Below are positions 39,100-48,092 of a DNA stretch of 64,000 nucleotides, one piece after another. The stretch is taken from contig QCHZ01000001.1 in NCBI GenBank assembly GCA_003216955.1, positions 62,001 to 126,000 on the forward strand, written 5' to 3'. Both the position numbers and the translations under genes were made by a program. Each line of letters opens with the position of its first letter. Within the stretch, counting starts at the first letter, position 1. The stretch comes from Prochlorococcus sp. AG-402-I21 (GTDB taxonomy: Bacteria; Cyanobacteriota; Cyanobacteriia; PCC-6307; Cyanobiaceae). The notes beneath the pieces were generated by a model, which was given only the letters and a program-made list of their open reading frames with translations, made no database searches and was not told the DNA's origin.

Positions 39100-40317
39100 T
39101 TAAGAATGATAGTGTTTAGGTTGTTTCCATACATATCTGTCAATAGTATAATCCTTCTCTACTGCAACACAATTTGTAGCTATATGCCAAAGAGACTTGT
39201 GAATTGGAGTGGGATTATATAGGTATACTTTAGGGAATTTATTTTTTAATATTCTCGTAGCAAGTTTTGCATGATAGTGAGGTACTGTTGGTTCAATATG
39301 ATGAATAGCGTGAGTAGAGCCTATTGAGTGATGAAGAAAATCTAATATTCTTCCATAGGGTCGATCGATTGATAAGAATGCCCCTCTCATATAGGAAAAT
39401 TGACTAGCACCGAGATGTGGAACATCAGTATCGGTGTGGTGAAGCCATGTATAAATCACTAACCAAATGTTGACAACAATTAGAGGTCCTAAATAGAGAC
39501 TAATCATTGAATTAAGTCCATAAATTAAAGACCAAGAGGTCAATAGAAGCAACATAAAACCTATTCCCCAATCTGATATCCATACCTTTCGAGCCCATAC
39601 GGAAGGCCAAAGTTTTTTAGAGAAGGGGGATGTTGGCCAGAAATGATTACTTGTTCCATATCGAGGTCCACCTGTTTTACCAAGAAGTAAATATGCTGGC
39701 CATCCAAGAATCAAGTGAAGGAATAATTGGTTCAAGCCATAAAGAATCTTCCCAAAGAATAATGATGACTTTATTTCATTTTCACCACCTTTTTTTTCAA
39801 TTTGACCATCGCCGGAGATCACCACAGGAACATGTGTCTCTCCATCGGTTATGTGATTGGTAAAAGCATGATGAACAGCATGCGACCTCTGCCATGAAAA
39901 GTATGGAACCAGTAAAAAGGAATGAAGACAATATCCGACAAATGTTTCTAATTTACGATTGTCAGAAAATGCACCATGTCCGCATTCATGAGCTAAAACC
40001 CAAAGCCCCATTGACGTTGTACCAGATAGTATTGCATATATAAACCAAATGGGAATCATCTCTTTTGTAAGAGGAATAGAAAGACCTAACAAAACAACGA
40101 AAATCTGAATTACTAATGTTCTAGAGAGATAAAAAAGAGATTTATTCGTCTGGCGAGTAAAACAGTGCTTGGGTATTGCTTCTCTAACTTCTTTTCTAGA
40201 TGGGATGTCGTCCAGTGAAATTTCTAATGCTTTCCCATTTAAACCAGAAGGGAGAAAAGTCCTATTAATATTTTCGTTATTGATTCTCTCGAAATTAGAA
40301 AGCAGGCTTTTTTTCAA
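39100..40317 (-). CDS. desA: fatty acid desaturase, delta-12 DesA type
   Basis: Membrane di-iron acyl-lipid desaturase that introduces a second double bond and adjusts membrane fluidity. 405 residues with the three histidine boxes HECGHGAF, the HAVHHAFTNH region and THAIHHIEPTVPHYHA, plus the extra motif HHTDTDVPHLG typical of delta-12 and omega-3 forms. Four hydrophobic stretches. The choice of delta-12 over omega-3 is inference from overall resemblance. Confidence 0.85.
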   Translation of the reverse strand: MKKSLLSNFERINNENINRTFLPSGLNGKALEISLDDIPSRKEVREAIPKHCFTRQTNKSLFYLSRTLVIQIFVVLLGLSIPLTKEMIPIWFIYAILSGTTSMGLWVLAHECGHGAFSDNRKLETFVGYCLHSFLLVPYFSWQRSHAVHHAFTNHITDGETHVPVVISGDGQIEKKGGENEIKSSLFFGKILYGLNQLFLHLILGWPAYLLLGKTGGPRYGTSNHFWPTSPFSKKLWPSVWARKVWISDWGIGFMLLLLTSWSLIYGLNSMISLYLGPLIVVNIWLVIYTWLHHTDTDVPHLGASQFSYMRGAFLSIDRPYGRILDFLHHSIGSTHAIHHIEPTVPHYHAKLATRILKNKFPKVYLYNPTPIHKSLWHIATNCVAVEKDYTIDRYVWKQPKHYHS

Positions 40318-40511
40318 TTTTTACAACATGATTAAGGTTCACATAAGACGTTACTCTTCAAGAGTGCTATGAGGCTATAGGAATTTCTAACTTTCACAAA
40401 AGGAAGATCCCTAGTGAAAAATCAAATCTAATTAAATTCCATTTATTACTCCAGATTATCAACGATTAGAGGGGGTTGAAAATCGATAACAAATACTAAT
40501 ATGTTTACAAT

Positions 40512-40718
40512 TTAGTTATTCCTACTTTCTGGATACTCCACTGTACCATCCGCCTTCCTAACGGGTTTGGAATATAGAACTCTTAATAAACCTTTAGTAT
40601 CCATATTAGGACTTGTTATAAAAAAACTAACAAGAAATAAACCACCAAAGATAAATAATAAAAATACAATTGGGAAACTTAGACCCATCTCTGAAAATGA
40701 CAATAAGAATAAATACAT
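40512..40718 (-). CDS. small membrane protein
   Basis: 68 residues. Two closely spaced hydrophobic stretches (YLFLLSFSEMGLSFPIVFLL and IFGGLFLVSFFI) followed by a soluble tail SKPVRKADGTVEYPESRNN. ATG at 40718. No recognised family; it lies alone between desA and the peptidase gene. Confidence 0.55.
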   Translation of the reverse strand: MYLFLLSFSEMGLSFPIVFLLFIFGGLFLVSFFITSPNMDTKGLLRVLYSKPVRKADGTVEYPESRNN

Positions 40719-40804
40719 TAAAGGTACTACTAAATAAATAGAATATTTTTAATATTAATAGATTTCATAAGTAGAGAAACAAATGTAAATGATTACAAAA
40801 TAAT

Positions 40805-41497
40805 CTATAATTGAATTTTATCGAAAGGACGCTCAACTATATCATTTTTATCGATAAATACGTTATATGTATTTTTATTATTTTTAAAACTAATATTTTT
40901 AAATGGTTTTCCATCAATAAAGTGCATAGCGGATCCACCTTCAATAGAAATACAACTATTTACTTTTTTTTCATGCAGTATTTTTTTAACATAAGGAATA
41001 CGAGAAGGTTCCTCATCATAATGAGGACAACAAGTCCCACTAATTAAATCTAAACAAGGTAAGATTCTTAATTCATTTTCCCATGAGTCTGTAATACCAC
41101 TTGTAAACCAACAAATCGCTCCTGCACTTACTCCGCTCATAACAACTCCTTCATTGTAGGCGTCGTTAAGTAAATCACCCATTCCCCAGTCATCCCAAAT
41201 CGCAAGCATGCTCTTAGTATTTCCACCGCCAACAAATACAACATCTTGATCCATAATATGATTTTTTATATTTGTAGTTCTTTTAAAAAATTCAATATGA
41301 CTTGGTTTACAATTGAACTTGTTAAAAAGTGAATAAAAACGAACTATATAGGTATCATCATCTCCAGTTGCGGTTGGAAGAAAACAAATTTTAGGGCTAG
41401 TTTTTCCTGAAAGGTTAAGTATATATTTTTCTATTAAACAAGAAGTATTACTTCTTCCAAACCCACCTCCACCTATTGCTATTATATGCTTTTTCAA
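40805..41497 (-). CDS. peptidase E-like (family S51) protein
   Basis: 230 residues. IIAIGGGGFGRSNTSCLIEK at the start, FLPTATGDDDTYIVRFYSLF, QDVVFVGGGNTKSML, and the nucleophile elbow VMSGVSAGAICWF with the Ser of the Ser-His-Glu triad. This is the aspartyl-dipeptidase/cyanophycinase superfamily; the short length fits dipeptidase E rather than cyanophycinase. Confidence 0.85.
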   Translation of the reverse strand: MKKHIIAIGGGGFGRSNTSCLIEKYILNLSGKTSPKICFLPTATGDDDTYIVRFYSLFNKFNCKPSHIEFFKRTTNIKNHIMDQDVVFVGGGNTKSMLAIWDDWGMGDLLNDAYNEGVVMSGVSAGAICWFTSGITDSWENELRILPCLDLISGTCCPHYDEEPSRIPYVKKILHEKKVNSCISIEGGSAMHFIDGKPFKNISFKNNKNTYNVFIDKNDIVERPFDKIQL

Positions 41498-41602
41498 ATA
41501 AGTAGGGTAACGCTTTTAATATAATACGACTTGAGAATAGAAAAAACACGATTAATAATAAAATTTAGAAATAGAAAGATTATATGTAATCTTATCAAAT
41601 AA

Positions 41603-42322
41603 TCACCATGGAATAATACTTTTATCCCATGCTAAAAACTTACCAGAATCAGATGGCTTTTGCTCAGAAATAATTTTAATTAAATATTCTGACGATTGTA
41701 AAGGAGTAAACAGTTTGTCCTTAGGAACATTTGACTGAAAAGGTTTTGATAATTTTGTATCGCAAGTACCCGGATGCAAAATAGATACAATTGACAATGG
41801 AAATTTCCTACGCCATTCAATACTAAGGGTTTTTAAGAATTGATTTTGAGCAGCTTTAGAAGCTCTATATGAATACCAACCACCAAGCCTATTATCACCA
41901 ATACTACCAACTCTGGCACTTAAACTTGCAAAAGAGAAGGGAAGTTCTGGTCTAATAAATTTTTCAATACATTTAGCAATAAGAATGGGAGCAATAGCAT
42001 TAATCGAGAAATTTTTAATGATATTAGAACGATTTATATGCGAAAGTCTCTTTTCAGGTTTTATAAGTTTTGAATGTAGAAATCCACTTGTATTGAAAAC
42101 TAGACGAAGTGGCTTTTTACAAAGGGAAATTTGGTTTTCAAAAGAAGTAATTGAATGCTCATTCTCTAAATCTAAATAAATATCATTTTTATTAGTGAGA
42201 TTTCGACCACAGATAATAACATCCAAATGTGGTGATAGAGTTTTCAAATAGTCTGAAATACATATACCAATATCACCAGGACCAATAATTAGCGCAACTC
42301 CTTCCCAATCTCGAATAGTCAT
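41603..42322 (-). CDS. short-chain dehydrogenase/reductase
   Basis: 239 residues. Cofactor motif ALIIGPGDIGICISDYL, catalytic SLSARVGSIGDN (Ser) and WYSYRASKAAQNQF (YxxxK), and LHPGTCDTKLSKPF. A classical SDR fold; glycine motif is GPGDIG. The substrate is unknown. Similar SDRs of the CsgA group are common in cyanobacteria. Confidence 0.85.
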   Translation of the reverse strand: MTIRDWEGVALIIGPGDIGICISDYLKTLSPHLDVIICGRNLTNKNDIYLDLENEHSITSFENQISLCKKPLRLVFNTSGFLHSKLIKPEKRLSHINRSNIIKNFSINAIAPILIAKCIEKFIRPELPFSFASLSARVGSIGDNRLGGWYSYRASKAAQNQFLKTLSIEWRRKFPLSIVSILHPGTCDTKLSKPFQSNVPKDKLFTPLQSSEYLIKIISEQKPSDSGKFLAWDKSIIPW

Positions 42323-42453
42323 GATATTTAGAGATATAATTACATACTAGTGAAATATTTTCTTAAGCGAGAGATTCAAAAAAATGAAATAAATCGATAT
42401 CCCTGACTAATGTGTAAGTTGAAAGTATATAATAAAATAAAAGAATTGATAGC

Positions 42454-42558
42454 ATGGAAAATGATTGGTTGTATGAATTTCAAAAATATATTAAAAAATT
42501 TGCATATATAATAATTTTTGCTTTTATTATATTAATAATCATTTTAGTGATATATTAA
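42454..42558 (+). CDS. possible very small membrane peptide
   Basis: 34 residues: MENDWLYEFQKYIKKFAYII followed by IFAFIILIIILVIY. An amphipathic start and one strong helix. ATG at 42454. The peptide is plausible but its composition is what AT-rich DNA gives by chance, so support is weak. Confidence 0.35.
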   Translation: MENDWLYEFQKYIKKFAYIIIFAFIILIIILVIY

Positions 42559-42630
42559 TATCACTAACCAATCAAGACTTACCAATAATCCACCATATTA
42601 ATTAACAATAGTTATATTAATAGAAAACTC

Positions 42631-43368
42631 ATGACAATTAAAGCGACTTATTACGGAGCGAATGGTTGGCTTATTGAAATAGACAAAACTAGAATTTTGA
42701 TTGATCCTTGGTTGAATGGCGACTTGACATTCCCTCCTGGAGACTGGCTAATAAAAGGGAAATTGGGTAAAGAAATCAAGGTACCTCTAGGCATTGATTT
42801 TTTATTACTAACTCAAGGCCAACCCGATCATGCCCATCCTCCGACACTAGAAAAAATAGATAAAAGTATCCCAGTAATTGCTTCGCAAGCAGCTAGCAAA
42901 GTTGTGAGCCAGATTGGTTTTACAAAAATAAACACACTAAAACCAGGAGAAATCTTTAAAAATAACAACCTCAAAATTCAAGCCACAGCTGGTGCATCAG
43001 TACCAAGTATTGAAAATGGCTATATTATTGATTCCGAATTAGGCTTTGGTTCAATTTATATTGAGCCACATGGCTTTCTTGATAAACAAATAAAACCTAG
43101 GAATATAGATTTATTAATTACACCAGTAATAGATTTTTCTTTACCACTTGCAGGTAAATTTATTAAAGGGAAAACTGTATTACCTCAATTATTAAAGTTA
43201 TTTAATCCATCTAAAATTTTTGCAAGTACAACAGGGGGAGATATTACATTTACAGGAATAATAAATAGATTAATCAAAATGGATGGATCAGTTGAAGATA
43301 TTAGTTTGTTTAAAGGTACTAGTACTAGTTTAATAAATCCTGAACAATTTAAAGAATACAGAATTTGA
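42631..43368 (+). CDS. MBL-fold protein with altered metal motif
   Basis: 245 residues resembling UlaG-type metallo-beta-lactamase hydrolases: TYYGANGWLIEIDKTRILID and PWLNGDLTFPPGDWL in the first strands. The usual HxHxDH is LLTQGQPDHAHPP, with both early His replaced by Gln while D and H remain, so at least one metal site is altered. The C-terminal half is regular. The same substitution may be clade-wide in picocyanobacteria. Confidence 0.8.
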   Translation: MTIKATYYGANGWLIEIDKTRILIDPWLNGDLTFPPGDWLIKGKLGKEIKVPLGIDFLLLTQGQPDHAHPPTLEKIDKSIPVIASQAASKVVSQIGFTKINTLKPGEIFKNNNLKIQATAGASVPSIENGYIIDSELGFGSIYIEPHGFLDKQIKPRNIDLLITPVIDFSLPLAGKFIKGKTVLPQLLKLFNPSKIFASTTGGDITFTGIINRLIKMDGSVEDISLFKGTSTSLINPEQFKEYRI

Positions 43369-43390
43369 AAATAAAAAAAGTATCAAGTAT

Positions 43391-43573
43391 TTATGTTTTA
43401 TTTTTTTCATCTTGCGTAATATAAAATTGAGATACTTCGTTTAACATTTTAATAACAACACCGTTTCCACACTTTGTTCTTTCTTGAAGTCTCATACATG
43501 CTTCTTTTATATTTACAAAGGCATCTTCTCTCATTTCAGACAGTTGATCTTCAGTATATTCAGCTTTACTCAT
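43391..43573 (-). CDS. small hypothetical protein
   Basis: 60 residues: MSKAEYTEDQLSEMREDAFV, NIKEACMRLQERTKCGNGVV, IKMLNEVSQFYITQDEKNKT. Helical, soluble, two Cys. Its form resembles the 45560 product (an amphipathic repeat of Glu/Asp/Leu), though not enough to call them paralogues. Confidence 0.5.
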   Translation of the reverse strand: MSKAEYTEDQLSEMREDAFVNIKEACMRLQERTKCGNGVVIKMLNEVSQFYITQDEKNKT

Positions 43574-43634
43574 AGTGACCTATATAATTGTTTTGATATT
43601 AGTATATCCAGTACGATAAAAAATGGAATTTAAC

Positions 43635-43967
43635 CTAAGTATTAATCAAATCAGATAATGACTTAAGTTGTTTTCTATATTTTACAAGGGTCTTTAAATC
43701 TGGGAAACCTTCTGTTGTTACTTTGGATAAAAATGTTTTGTCAAACCCTAGTATTTGCTGAGAAGAACCTTTCTCAGTATCTGGACTAAATAAAGGCTTT
43801 GTATCGTTATATAGTTTTTGATATAAGTCTAAATCCGATTGGCTATCAAAAATTGAACCGTCATCTGCTATAAATGATTTTTTATTAATACTTTTAAACA
43901 AAAATAGTGAAAGAAATACTATTGCTATCAAGATAAAAATAGCTATAGCTATTAATGTGATATCCAT
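43635..43967 (-). CDS. membrane-anchored hypothetical protein
   Basis: 110 residues. Helix at about 3-25 (ITLIAIAIFILIAIVFLSLF), basic flank, then a soluble part with DDGSIFDSQSDLDLYQKLYN and ends in a helical KYRKQLKSLSDLINT. Single-pass topology with the tail in the cytosol. No recognised family. Confidence 0.6.
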   Translation of the reverse strand: MDITLIAIAIFILIAIVFLSLFLFKSINKKSFIADDGSIFDSQSDLDLYQKLYNDTKPLFSPDTEKGSSQQILGFDKTFLSKVTTEGFPDLKTLVKYRKQLKSLSDLINT

Positions 43968-44140
43968 AAATTTAGTAATAATTGCATTATATCTTAGTTG
44001 AAAATGATTAGAAATGGGTAGCTATTATAGAAAAAATGAGTATCATGGCTTAATGTCAATAAAAATCAATATGAGATAGAGGTAGATCATTGATATTATA
44101 TAAATAACAATATAATAAAAAAGTATATAAATCAATTAAA

Positions 44141-44287
44141 ATGAATTTTATTTTTATACTAGTTATAATATTAGTACTAACTATTTACTTATTATACTAT
44201 TTAATCTATAGGCGAAGAAGAGAAACTTTTCTTAAAGCTGGTAAAAAGTGGGATGGTGTAGTCAAAGAGCTAAGTAAAAGAAAATAG
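44141..44287 (+). CDS. small membrane peptide
   Basis: 48 residues: MNFIFILVIILVLTIYLLYY then LIYRRRRETFLKAGKKWDGV and VKELSKRK. One helix followed by a strongly basic tail (positive-inside, N-out). It ends 6 nt before the convergent Nif11 gene. Confidence 0.5.
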   Translation: MNFIFILVIILVLTIYLLYYLIYRRRRETFLKAGKKWDGVVKELSKRK

Positions 44288-44292
44288 ACTAT

Positions 44293-44508
44293 TTAATTAT
44301 ATTCACCTGGCACATCGTTCTTTTGAACCGTAACCCTACCAACTTTTTTTCCTGAAAATCTGAGCAATTCATCTCCTGAGAATTCATAACCCTTTCTTAG
44401 TGCAATCAGGGCGACGTCATCTGCCGTTGAAGAAGAAAGGACTTCATCTTTTAAAGAGTCATCATTCTGCATTTCCTTTAAAAATTTTCTTAGTTGATCT
44501 AGTGACAT
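44293..44508 (-). CDS. Nif11-domain protein
   Basis: 71 residues. MSLDQLRKFLKEMQNDDSLK, then DEVLSSSTADDVALIALRKG and YEFSGDELLRFSGKK give a textbook Nif11 domain (SxxQLxxFLxxxxxDxxL...DxxxLAxxxGYxFSxxEL). In related strains Nif11 peptides serve as leaders for lanthipeptide prochlorosins, but here the tail after the domain is only VGRVTVQKNDVPGEYN, with no Cys and no GG site. A free-standing Nif11 protein of unknown role. Confidence 0.75.
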   Translation of the reverse strand: MSLDQLRKFLKEMQNDDSLKDEVLSSSTADDVALIALRKGYEFSGDELLRFSGKKVGRVTVQKNDVPGEYN

Positions 44509-44666
44509 TTATGAAAAGCCAATTAGTATCTTATAATTATTACTTTAGATTATCAAAGACCTAATAATTTAATTATGAATAAAATAACAACAAAGCATAA
44601 ACTATTCAATTTGATAATTATCTCAAATGAAAATAATTGTATAATTAGTTTATTACTTTAAAATCA

Positions 44667-44903
44667 ATGAAGGCAATTCTAATTATATCTATATTAATTC
44701 TTTCTTTTGCGAGAACAGCTTATTCATATCCTCAAAGTCAAATGGATGACTGCGTTTCAAGTGCATTAGAAAACCCAGCAACCAAATCGATTTCTAAAAT
44801 CGCCATAACAAATTATTGCGATTGTGCCCTCAAATCAATTATTGATGAAGATAAAGATATTAGAGAATCAGGTTATGAGTGTGCTCAAAAAAACTTTAAT
44901 TAA
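44667..44903 (+). CDS. small secreted protein
   Basis: 78 residues with a clear signal peptide: MKAILIISILILSFARTAYS, likely cut after AYS. The mature part holds four Cys (DDCVSSALENPATK, NYCDCALKSIIDE, YECAQKNFN), suggesting two disulfides in the periplasm or lumen. No family recognised. Confidence 0.65.
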   Translation: MKAILIISILILSFARTAYSYPQSQMDDCVSSALENPATKSISKIAITNYCDCALKSIIDEDKDIRESGYECAQKNFN

Positions 44904-44956
44904 AACGCTATAAATAAGAAATCTACAGAGATTTAAATTTATTGTTTTGCAAAAAA

Positions 44957-45154
44957 CTAATAAAAGCTCGCATCAGACTTACCCCAATTATTAGGCAATG
45001 CCAAAACCCAATCATCAATAGATGTTCCTAACCATTCTTTATATTCTTGAAATATGGCCCTTCTAACATTTGCATCTGATTCAGCTTCCATTCTCAACAC
45101 CGCATATGAAACAACCTTGTGTAGCGTTACCTTCAAATCATTATCATCATTCAT
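44957..45154 (-). CDS. small hypothetical protein
   Basis: 65 residues: MNDDNDLKVTLHKVVSYAVL, RMEAESDANVRRAIFQEYKE, then WLGTSIDDWVLALPNNWG. Soluble, helical, with a Trp-rich end. I think similar proteins occur in other picocyanobacteria but cannot name the family. Confidence 0.55.
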   Translation of the reverse strand: MNDDNDLKVTLHKVVSYAVLRMEAESDANVRRAIFQEYKEWLGTSIDDWVLALPNNWGKSDASFY

Positions 45155-45240
45155 TTAATCATTTTCAAATCTGTTACTTCAACACATAGCAATAAAATAA
45201 AAAAAAACACACGTAGATCTTTATATGATAATGAAGAACA

Positions 45241-45432
45241 ATGATTTTTAATTTGGCTAGATTGAGAGTAAAAGAACTCGCTGAAGCTCTAGGCGTTGAC
45301 TCGCCAGAGATAATTGCAACATGCGCACTTCTAAAAATACCTGCTTCATCACCTCTAACATCATTATCAATAGAACAGAGCAAAGAGATAATTGACTATA
45401 TTCAACAAATAAACAGTAAGCAAAATGAATAA
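45241..45432 (+). CDS. stand-alone IF2 N-terminal-domain protein
   Basis: 63 residues. LARLRVKELAEALGVDSPEI, then IATCALLKIPASSPLTSLSI, has the IF2-N pattern (RVxELAKELxxxxxxIIxxLxxLGIxxxSxxSxLxxE). In full IF-2 this helix-rich domain precedes the G domain; here the gene ends just after it, before any GTPase part. It may bind ribosomes or RNA on its own. The ATG at 45241 is preferred. Confidence 0.7.
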   Translation: MIFNLARLRVKELAEALGVDSPEIIATCALLKIPASSPLTSLSIEQSKEIIDYIQQINSKQNE

Positions 45433-45559
45433 GAGATATAATAATTAAAACACATATAACTTATAGCAATAAGGAAAAAGTTATTTTCTCATAAATTAAA
45501 AAAATGATATGGTAGTACTCGGTATATAAAATGCTAAAAAATATAAAATAAGAATATAT

Positions 45560-45781
45560 TTACAAATCATTAGCTTCTCTAAACAAAGCATCTTGATAAT
45601 CTGATTCTTTTTTCAAATTCTCCATTTTAATTGGATCAAAATGATCTATCAGGGACTTGCCAAACTCAAAAATTTCTAAATCAGATAAACCCTGATCGCG
45701 TAAACCTGCAAGAACAGCTGAAATGTCTTGAAAAGCATCCTTACATAATTCTTTTTTGTCTTCAGATGTAAGAGATTGCAT
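45560..45781 (-). CDS. small hypothetical protein
   Basis: 73 residues: MQSLTSEDKKELCKDAFQDI, SAVLAGLRDQGLSDLEIFEF, then GKSLIDHFDPIKMENLKKES. Soluble, acidic, helical. Similar in flavour to the 43391 product. No recognised family. Confidence 0.5.
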   Translation of the reverse strand: MQSLTSEDKKELCKDAFQDISAVLAGLRDQGLSDLEIFEFGKSLIDHFDPIKMENLKKESDYQDALFREANDL

Positions 45782-45938
45782 ATTAGATAATTACTAAAAC
45801 TATTAATTAAATCATACTATAAATAATGTATGAAGACGATTGATTAAATAACAAGTGAGATTTATACCTATTAAAAAAACGAATAAATATTTAATTCAAT
45901 CATCACTATACTGTAAAAATTAAGACTAATGAGTCAAA

Positions 45939-46979
45939 TTGAATCTGATAAAAACCAATAAATTTAAAGGCTACATAAAAGTCTGGGCAGCTCCAATAAC
46001 ATTACTCGTATTCTTATTTTTATTCGGTGCCTTAGGTTATCGAATTACTGAAGGATGGGATTGGGGAGATTGTTTATGGATGGTACTGATAACGATTACA
46101 ACAATAGGTTTTGGTGAAGTAGAAGTTTTGAGTTCGGCAGGTCGAATAATAACTTTTTTAATCATCGGAGGGGGATTATTTGTAGTTCAATTAACTCTTC
46201 AAAGGTTTATACAATTGTCTGAACTAGGATATTTCATAAAATTAGAAGAGCTACGATTAAAGAGGTTAATAAGAAGAATGAAAAATCATGTAATCATTTG
46301 TGGTTATGGACGTACAGGGAAAGAAATTGCTGATCAATTAAAGTCTGAGAAAATATATACCCTAATAATTGAAATAGACACATCTAGAAAAACCGAAGCC
46401 GAAGAAAAAGGATTCAACGTACTTTTAGCAGATGCCACAATGGACGAAACCTTGTTACAAGCAGGTATAAAAAATTGTCGGAGTTTAGTGGTTACCCTTC
46501 CAAGTGACGCCGCAAATTTATATGTTGTTCTTAGTGCAAAAGCCTTAAATAATACATGTAGATTAATCGCCAGGGCTGCGAACGAGGAGGCTGCTAATAA
46601 ATTAAAACTAGCTGGAGCTGATGCTGTAGTCAGCCCTTATGTTGCAGCAGGAAGAACAATGGCTGCTTCTGCTTTAAGACCAATTGCTGTAGATTTTATA
46701 GATTTACTTGCAGGCTCTAATTGCGAAATAGAAGAATTTAAGCTCACCAATAATATTGATAAAATAGACATTTTTAAAAGTCAAACTGAAAATAATTTAG
46801 ACTTATCAAAACCTGGAGAAGCCGTACTATTAGCAGCAAAAGTCTCAGGTAAATTAATTGGTAATCCTAAAGATAAGCTATCTATCTCTCCAGGTATGAT
46901 TTTGATTTTCCTTGGAAGTCAGGAGCAATTAAAAAGGATTAGATTTCGCTTAAGAGAAGTGTTAATAAAAACCACATAG
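45939..46979 (+). CDS. TrkA-type potassium channel protein
   Basis: 346 residues, MthK-like layout: two helices (about 16-35 and 69-90) around a pore loop with selectivity filter TTIGFGE, then a TrkA-N Rossmann domain (VIICGYGRTGKEIADQLKSE) and a TrkA-C-like domain ending LKRIRFRLREVLIKTT. The filter differs from the canonical TVGYG by V to I and Y to F, substitutions seen in many prokaryotic K+ channels. TTG start; no ATG precedes the first helix. Confidence 0.85.
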   Translation: MNLIKTNKFKGYIKVWAAPITLLVFLFLFGALGYRITEGWDWGDCLWMVLITITTIGFGEVEVLSSAGRIITFLIIGGGLFVVQLTLQRFIQLSELGYFIKLEELRLKRLIRRMKNHVIICGYGRTGKEIADQLKSEKIYTLIIEIDTSRKTEAEEKGFNVLLADATMDETLLQAGIKNCRSLVVTLPSDAANLYVVLSAKALNNTCRLIARAANEEAANKLKLAGADAVVSPYVAAGRTMAASALRPIAVDFIDLLAGSNCEIEEFKLTNNIDKIDIFKSQTENNLDLSKPGEAVLLAAKVSGKLIGNPKDKLSISPGMILIFLGSQEQLKRIRFRLREVLIKTT

Positions 46980-47077
46980 TAATCCTTGAGATATCACCAA
47001 CGTGGGTTAACACTACAAGAAACAATTAACACATTAAAAAAAATCTGACTAGAACAGCTTAAGTAGATTTTCAATAG

Positions 47078-47329
47078 ATGTCACTTCATACGAAAAATGG
47101 GGTATCAGCTCAATCAAAGACAAGTATCATAGGTTCAAAAATTAATGAGAGTCTATTTTCAAAAGACTACGTAGATTTCCTGAACGATGCTGGGTGGAGA
47201 TTAGAAAAAAAATTTCCATCAAACAGTAATAATTATTCGGATCTGCTAGAAGACACCGAATGGAAATCAATTTATAATGATTATGGATCTCTAAAACATT
47301 ACAGAAGAGATCTTGATGCTTTGAGTTGA
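47078..47329 (+). CDS. small hypothetical protein
   Basis: 83 residues: soluble, with FSKDYVDFLNDAGWRLEKKF and LEDTEWKSIYNDYGSLKHYR. Trp/Tyr-rich C-terminal half. No family recognised. It follows the K+ channel by 98 nt. Confidence 0.55.
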   Translation: MSLHTKNGVSAQSKTSIIGSKINESLFSKDYVDFLNDAGWRLEKKFPSNSNNYSDLLEDTEWKSIYNDYGSLKHYRRDLDALS

Positions 47330-47406
47330 TACTTTTAGTATGTAGCTAAAGCAAAATTTGTTTATAAATCTCATCATGAGATATACAAGTACAAATTTAC
47401 AAAAAG

Positions 47407-47535
47407 ATGGACTCACAAAATCAATCTTGGAAGTTATGGTTTTTTGTTTTTTGCCTCAACATACTTGCCATTGGAGGTGCAGTTTACCTTAAATCAATTG
47501 GCATCGATCTTTATGCATTTAGAGGTTCGACCTAA
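47407..47535 (+). CDS. small membrane peptide
   Basis: 42 residues: MDSQNQSWKLWFFVFCLNIL, AIGGAVYLKSIGIDLYAFRG, ST. A single helix at about 9-28. ATG at 47407; it ends 12 nt before the next ORF on the same strand. Confidence 0.5.
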   Translation: MDSQNQSWKLWFFVFCLNILAIGGAVYLKSIGIDLYAFRGST

Positions 47536-47547
47536 ATTATTGTAGAC

Positions 47548-47838
47548 ATGTCAGTTTTAATAATAGAACCTAAACTTTTGAAAATAATGACAAAAAAAAT
47601 CGAAAATAAATGGAAGAAAGGACTTGATAATATATTAATTTATAATCTTTATGTTTTAATCATTGGGTCTTTATTCCTTGGCATCAGCTTTACATTAAGT
47701 GTTAATGGGAACTCTGATTTATATATTTTATTCCAAAAGCTATGGTATCCAGTATTTATTCCTTCATTAAGTCTATTTTTTACAGCAATATTAGTCGAAG
47801 CAATATTTAATAAAATTACAGATCGAGATAACAGATAA
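47548..47838 (+). CDS. two-helix membrane protein
   Basis: 96 residues. Helices at about 30-50 (IYNLYVLIIGSLFLGISFTL) and 67-88 (WYPVFIPSLSLFFTAILVEA). ATG at 47548; another ATG at 47587 gives a more compact start (MTKKIENKWKKG). No recognised family. Confidence 0.6.
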   Translation: MSVLIIEPKLLKIMTKKIENKWKKGLDNILIYNLYVLIIGSLFLGISFTLSVNGNSDLYILFQKLWYPVFIPSLSLFFTAILVEAIFNKITDRDNR

Positions 47839-47921
47839 AATTATCAATTGTCAAACTTTCAACATTTAAGACAGACCAATTGTTTTTAGAATTAATTGGC
47901 ATAAAATAAAAAAAATATTTA

Positions 47922-48074
47922 ATGAAGATGAGATTTAAAATTTCCATGATTAACGATCTAGGCAATCCTCACGAAGAGACAATTATTGCCAATAATGAAA
48001 AGAAGGCAAGAAGAACTGTGCAGAAATCCAATCCTAAATCAAAAGTCTTAGAAACGAACTGGGTCTATAAATAG
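47922..48074 (+). CDS. small basic hypothetical protein
   Basis: 50 residues: MKMRFKISMINDLGNPHEET, IIANNEKKARRTVQKSNPKS, KVLETNWVYK. The layout (short beta strand, charged NEKKAxRTVQxxNPxSKVxExxWVYK) is reminiscent of small conserved Prochlorococcus proteins. No function known. Confidence 0.6.
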   Translation: MKMRFKISMINDLGNPHEETIIANNEKKARRTVQKSNPKSKVLETNWVYK

Positions 48075-48092
48075 TATCCAATCATAAATAAA

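Noticed and set aside
39630-39863. 77-codon plus-strand frame
   Set aside because: Antisense to desA, whose histidine boxes prove the minus strand.
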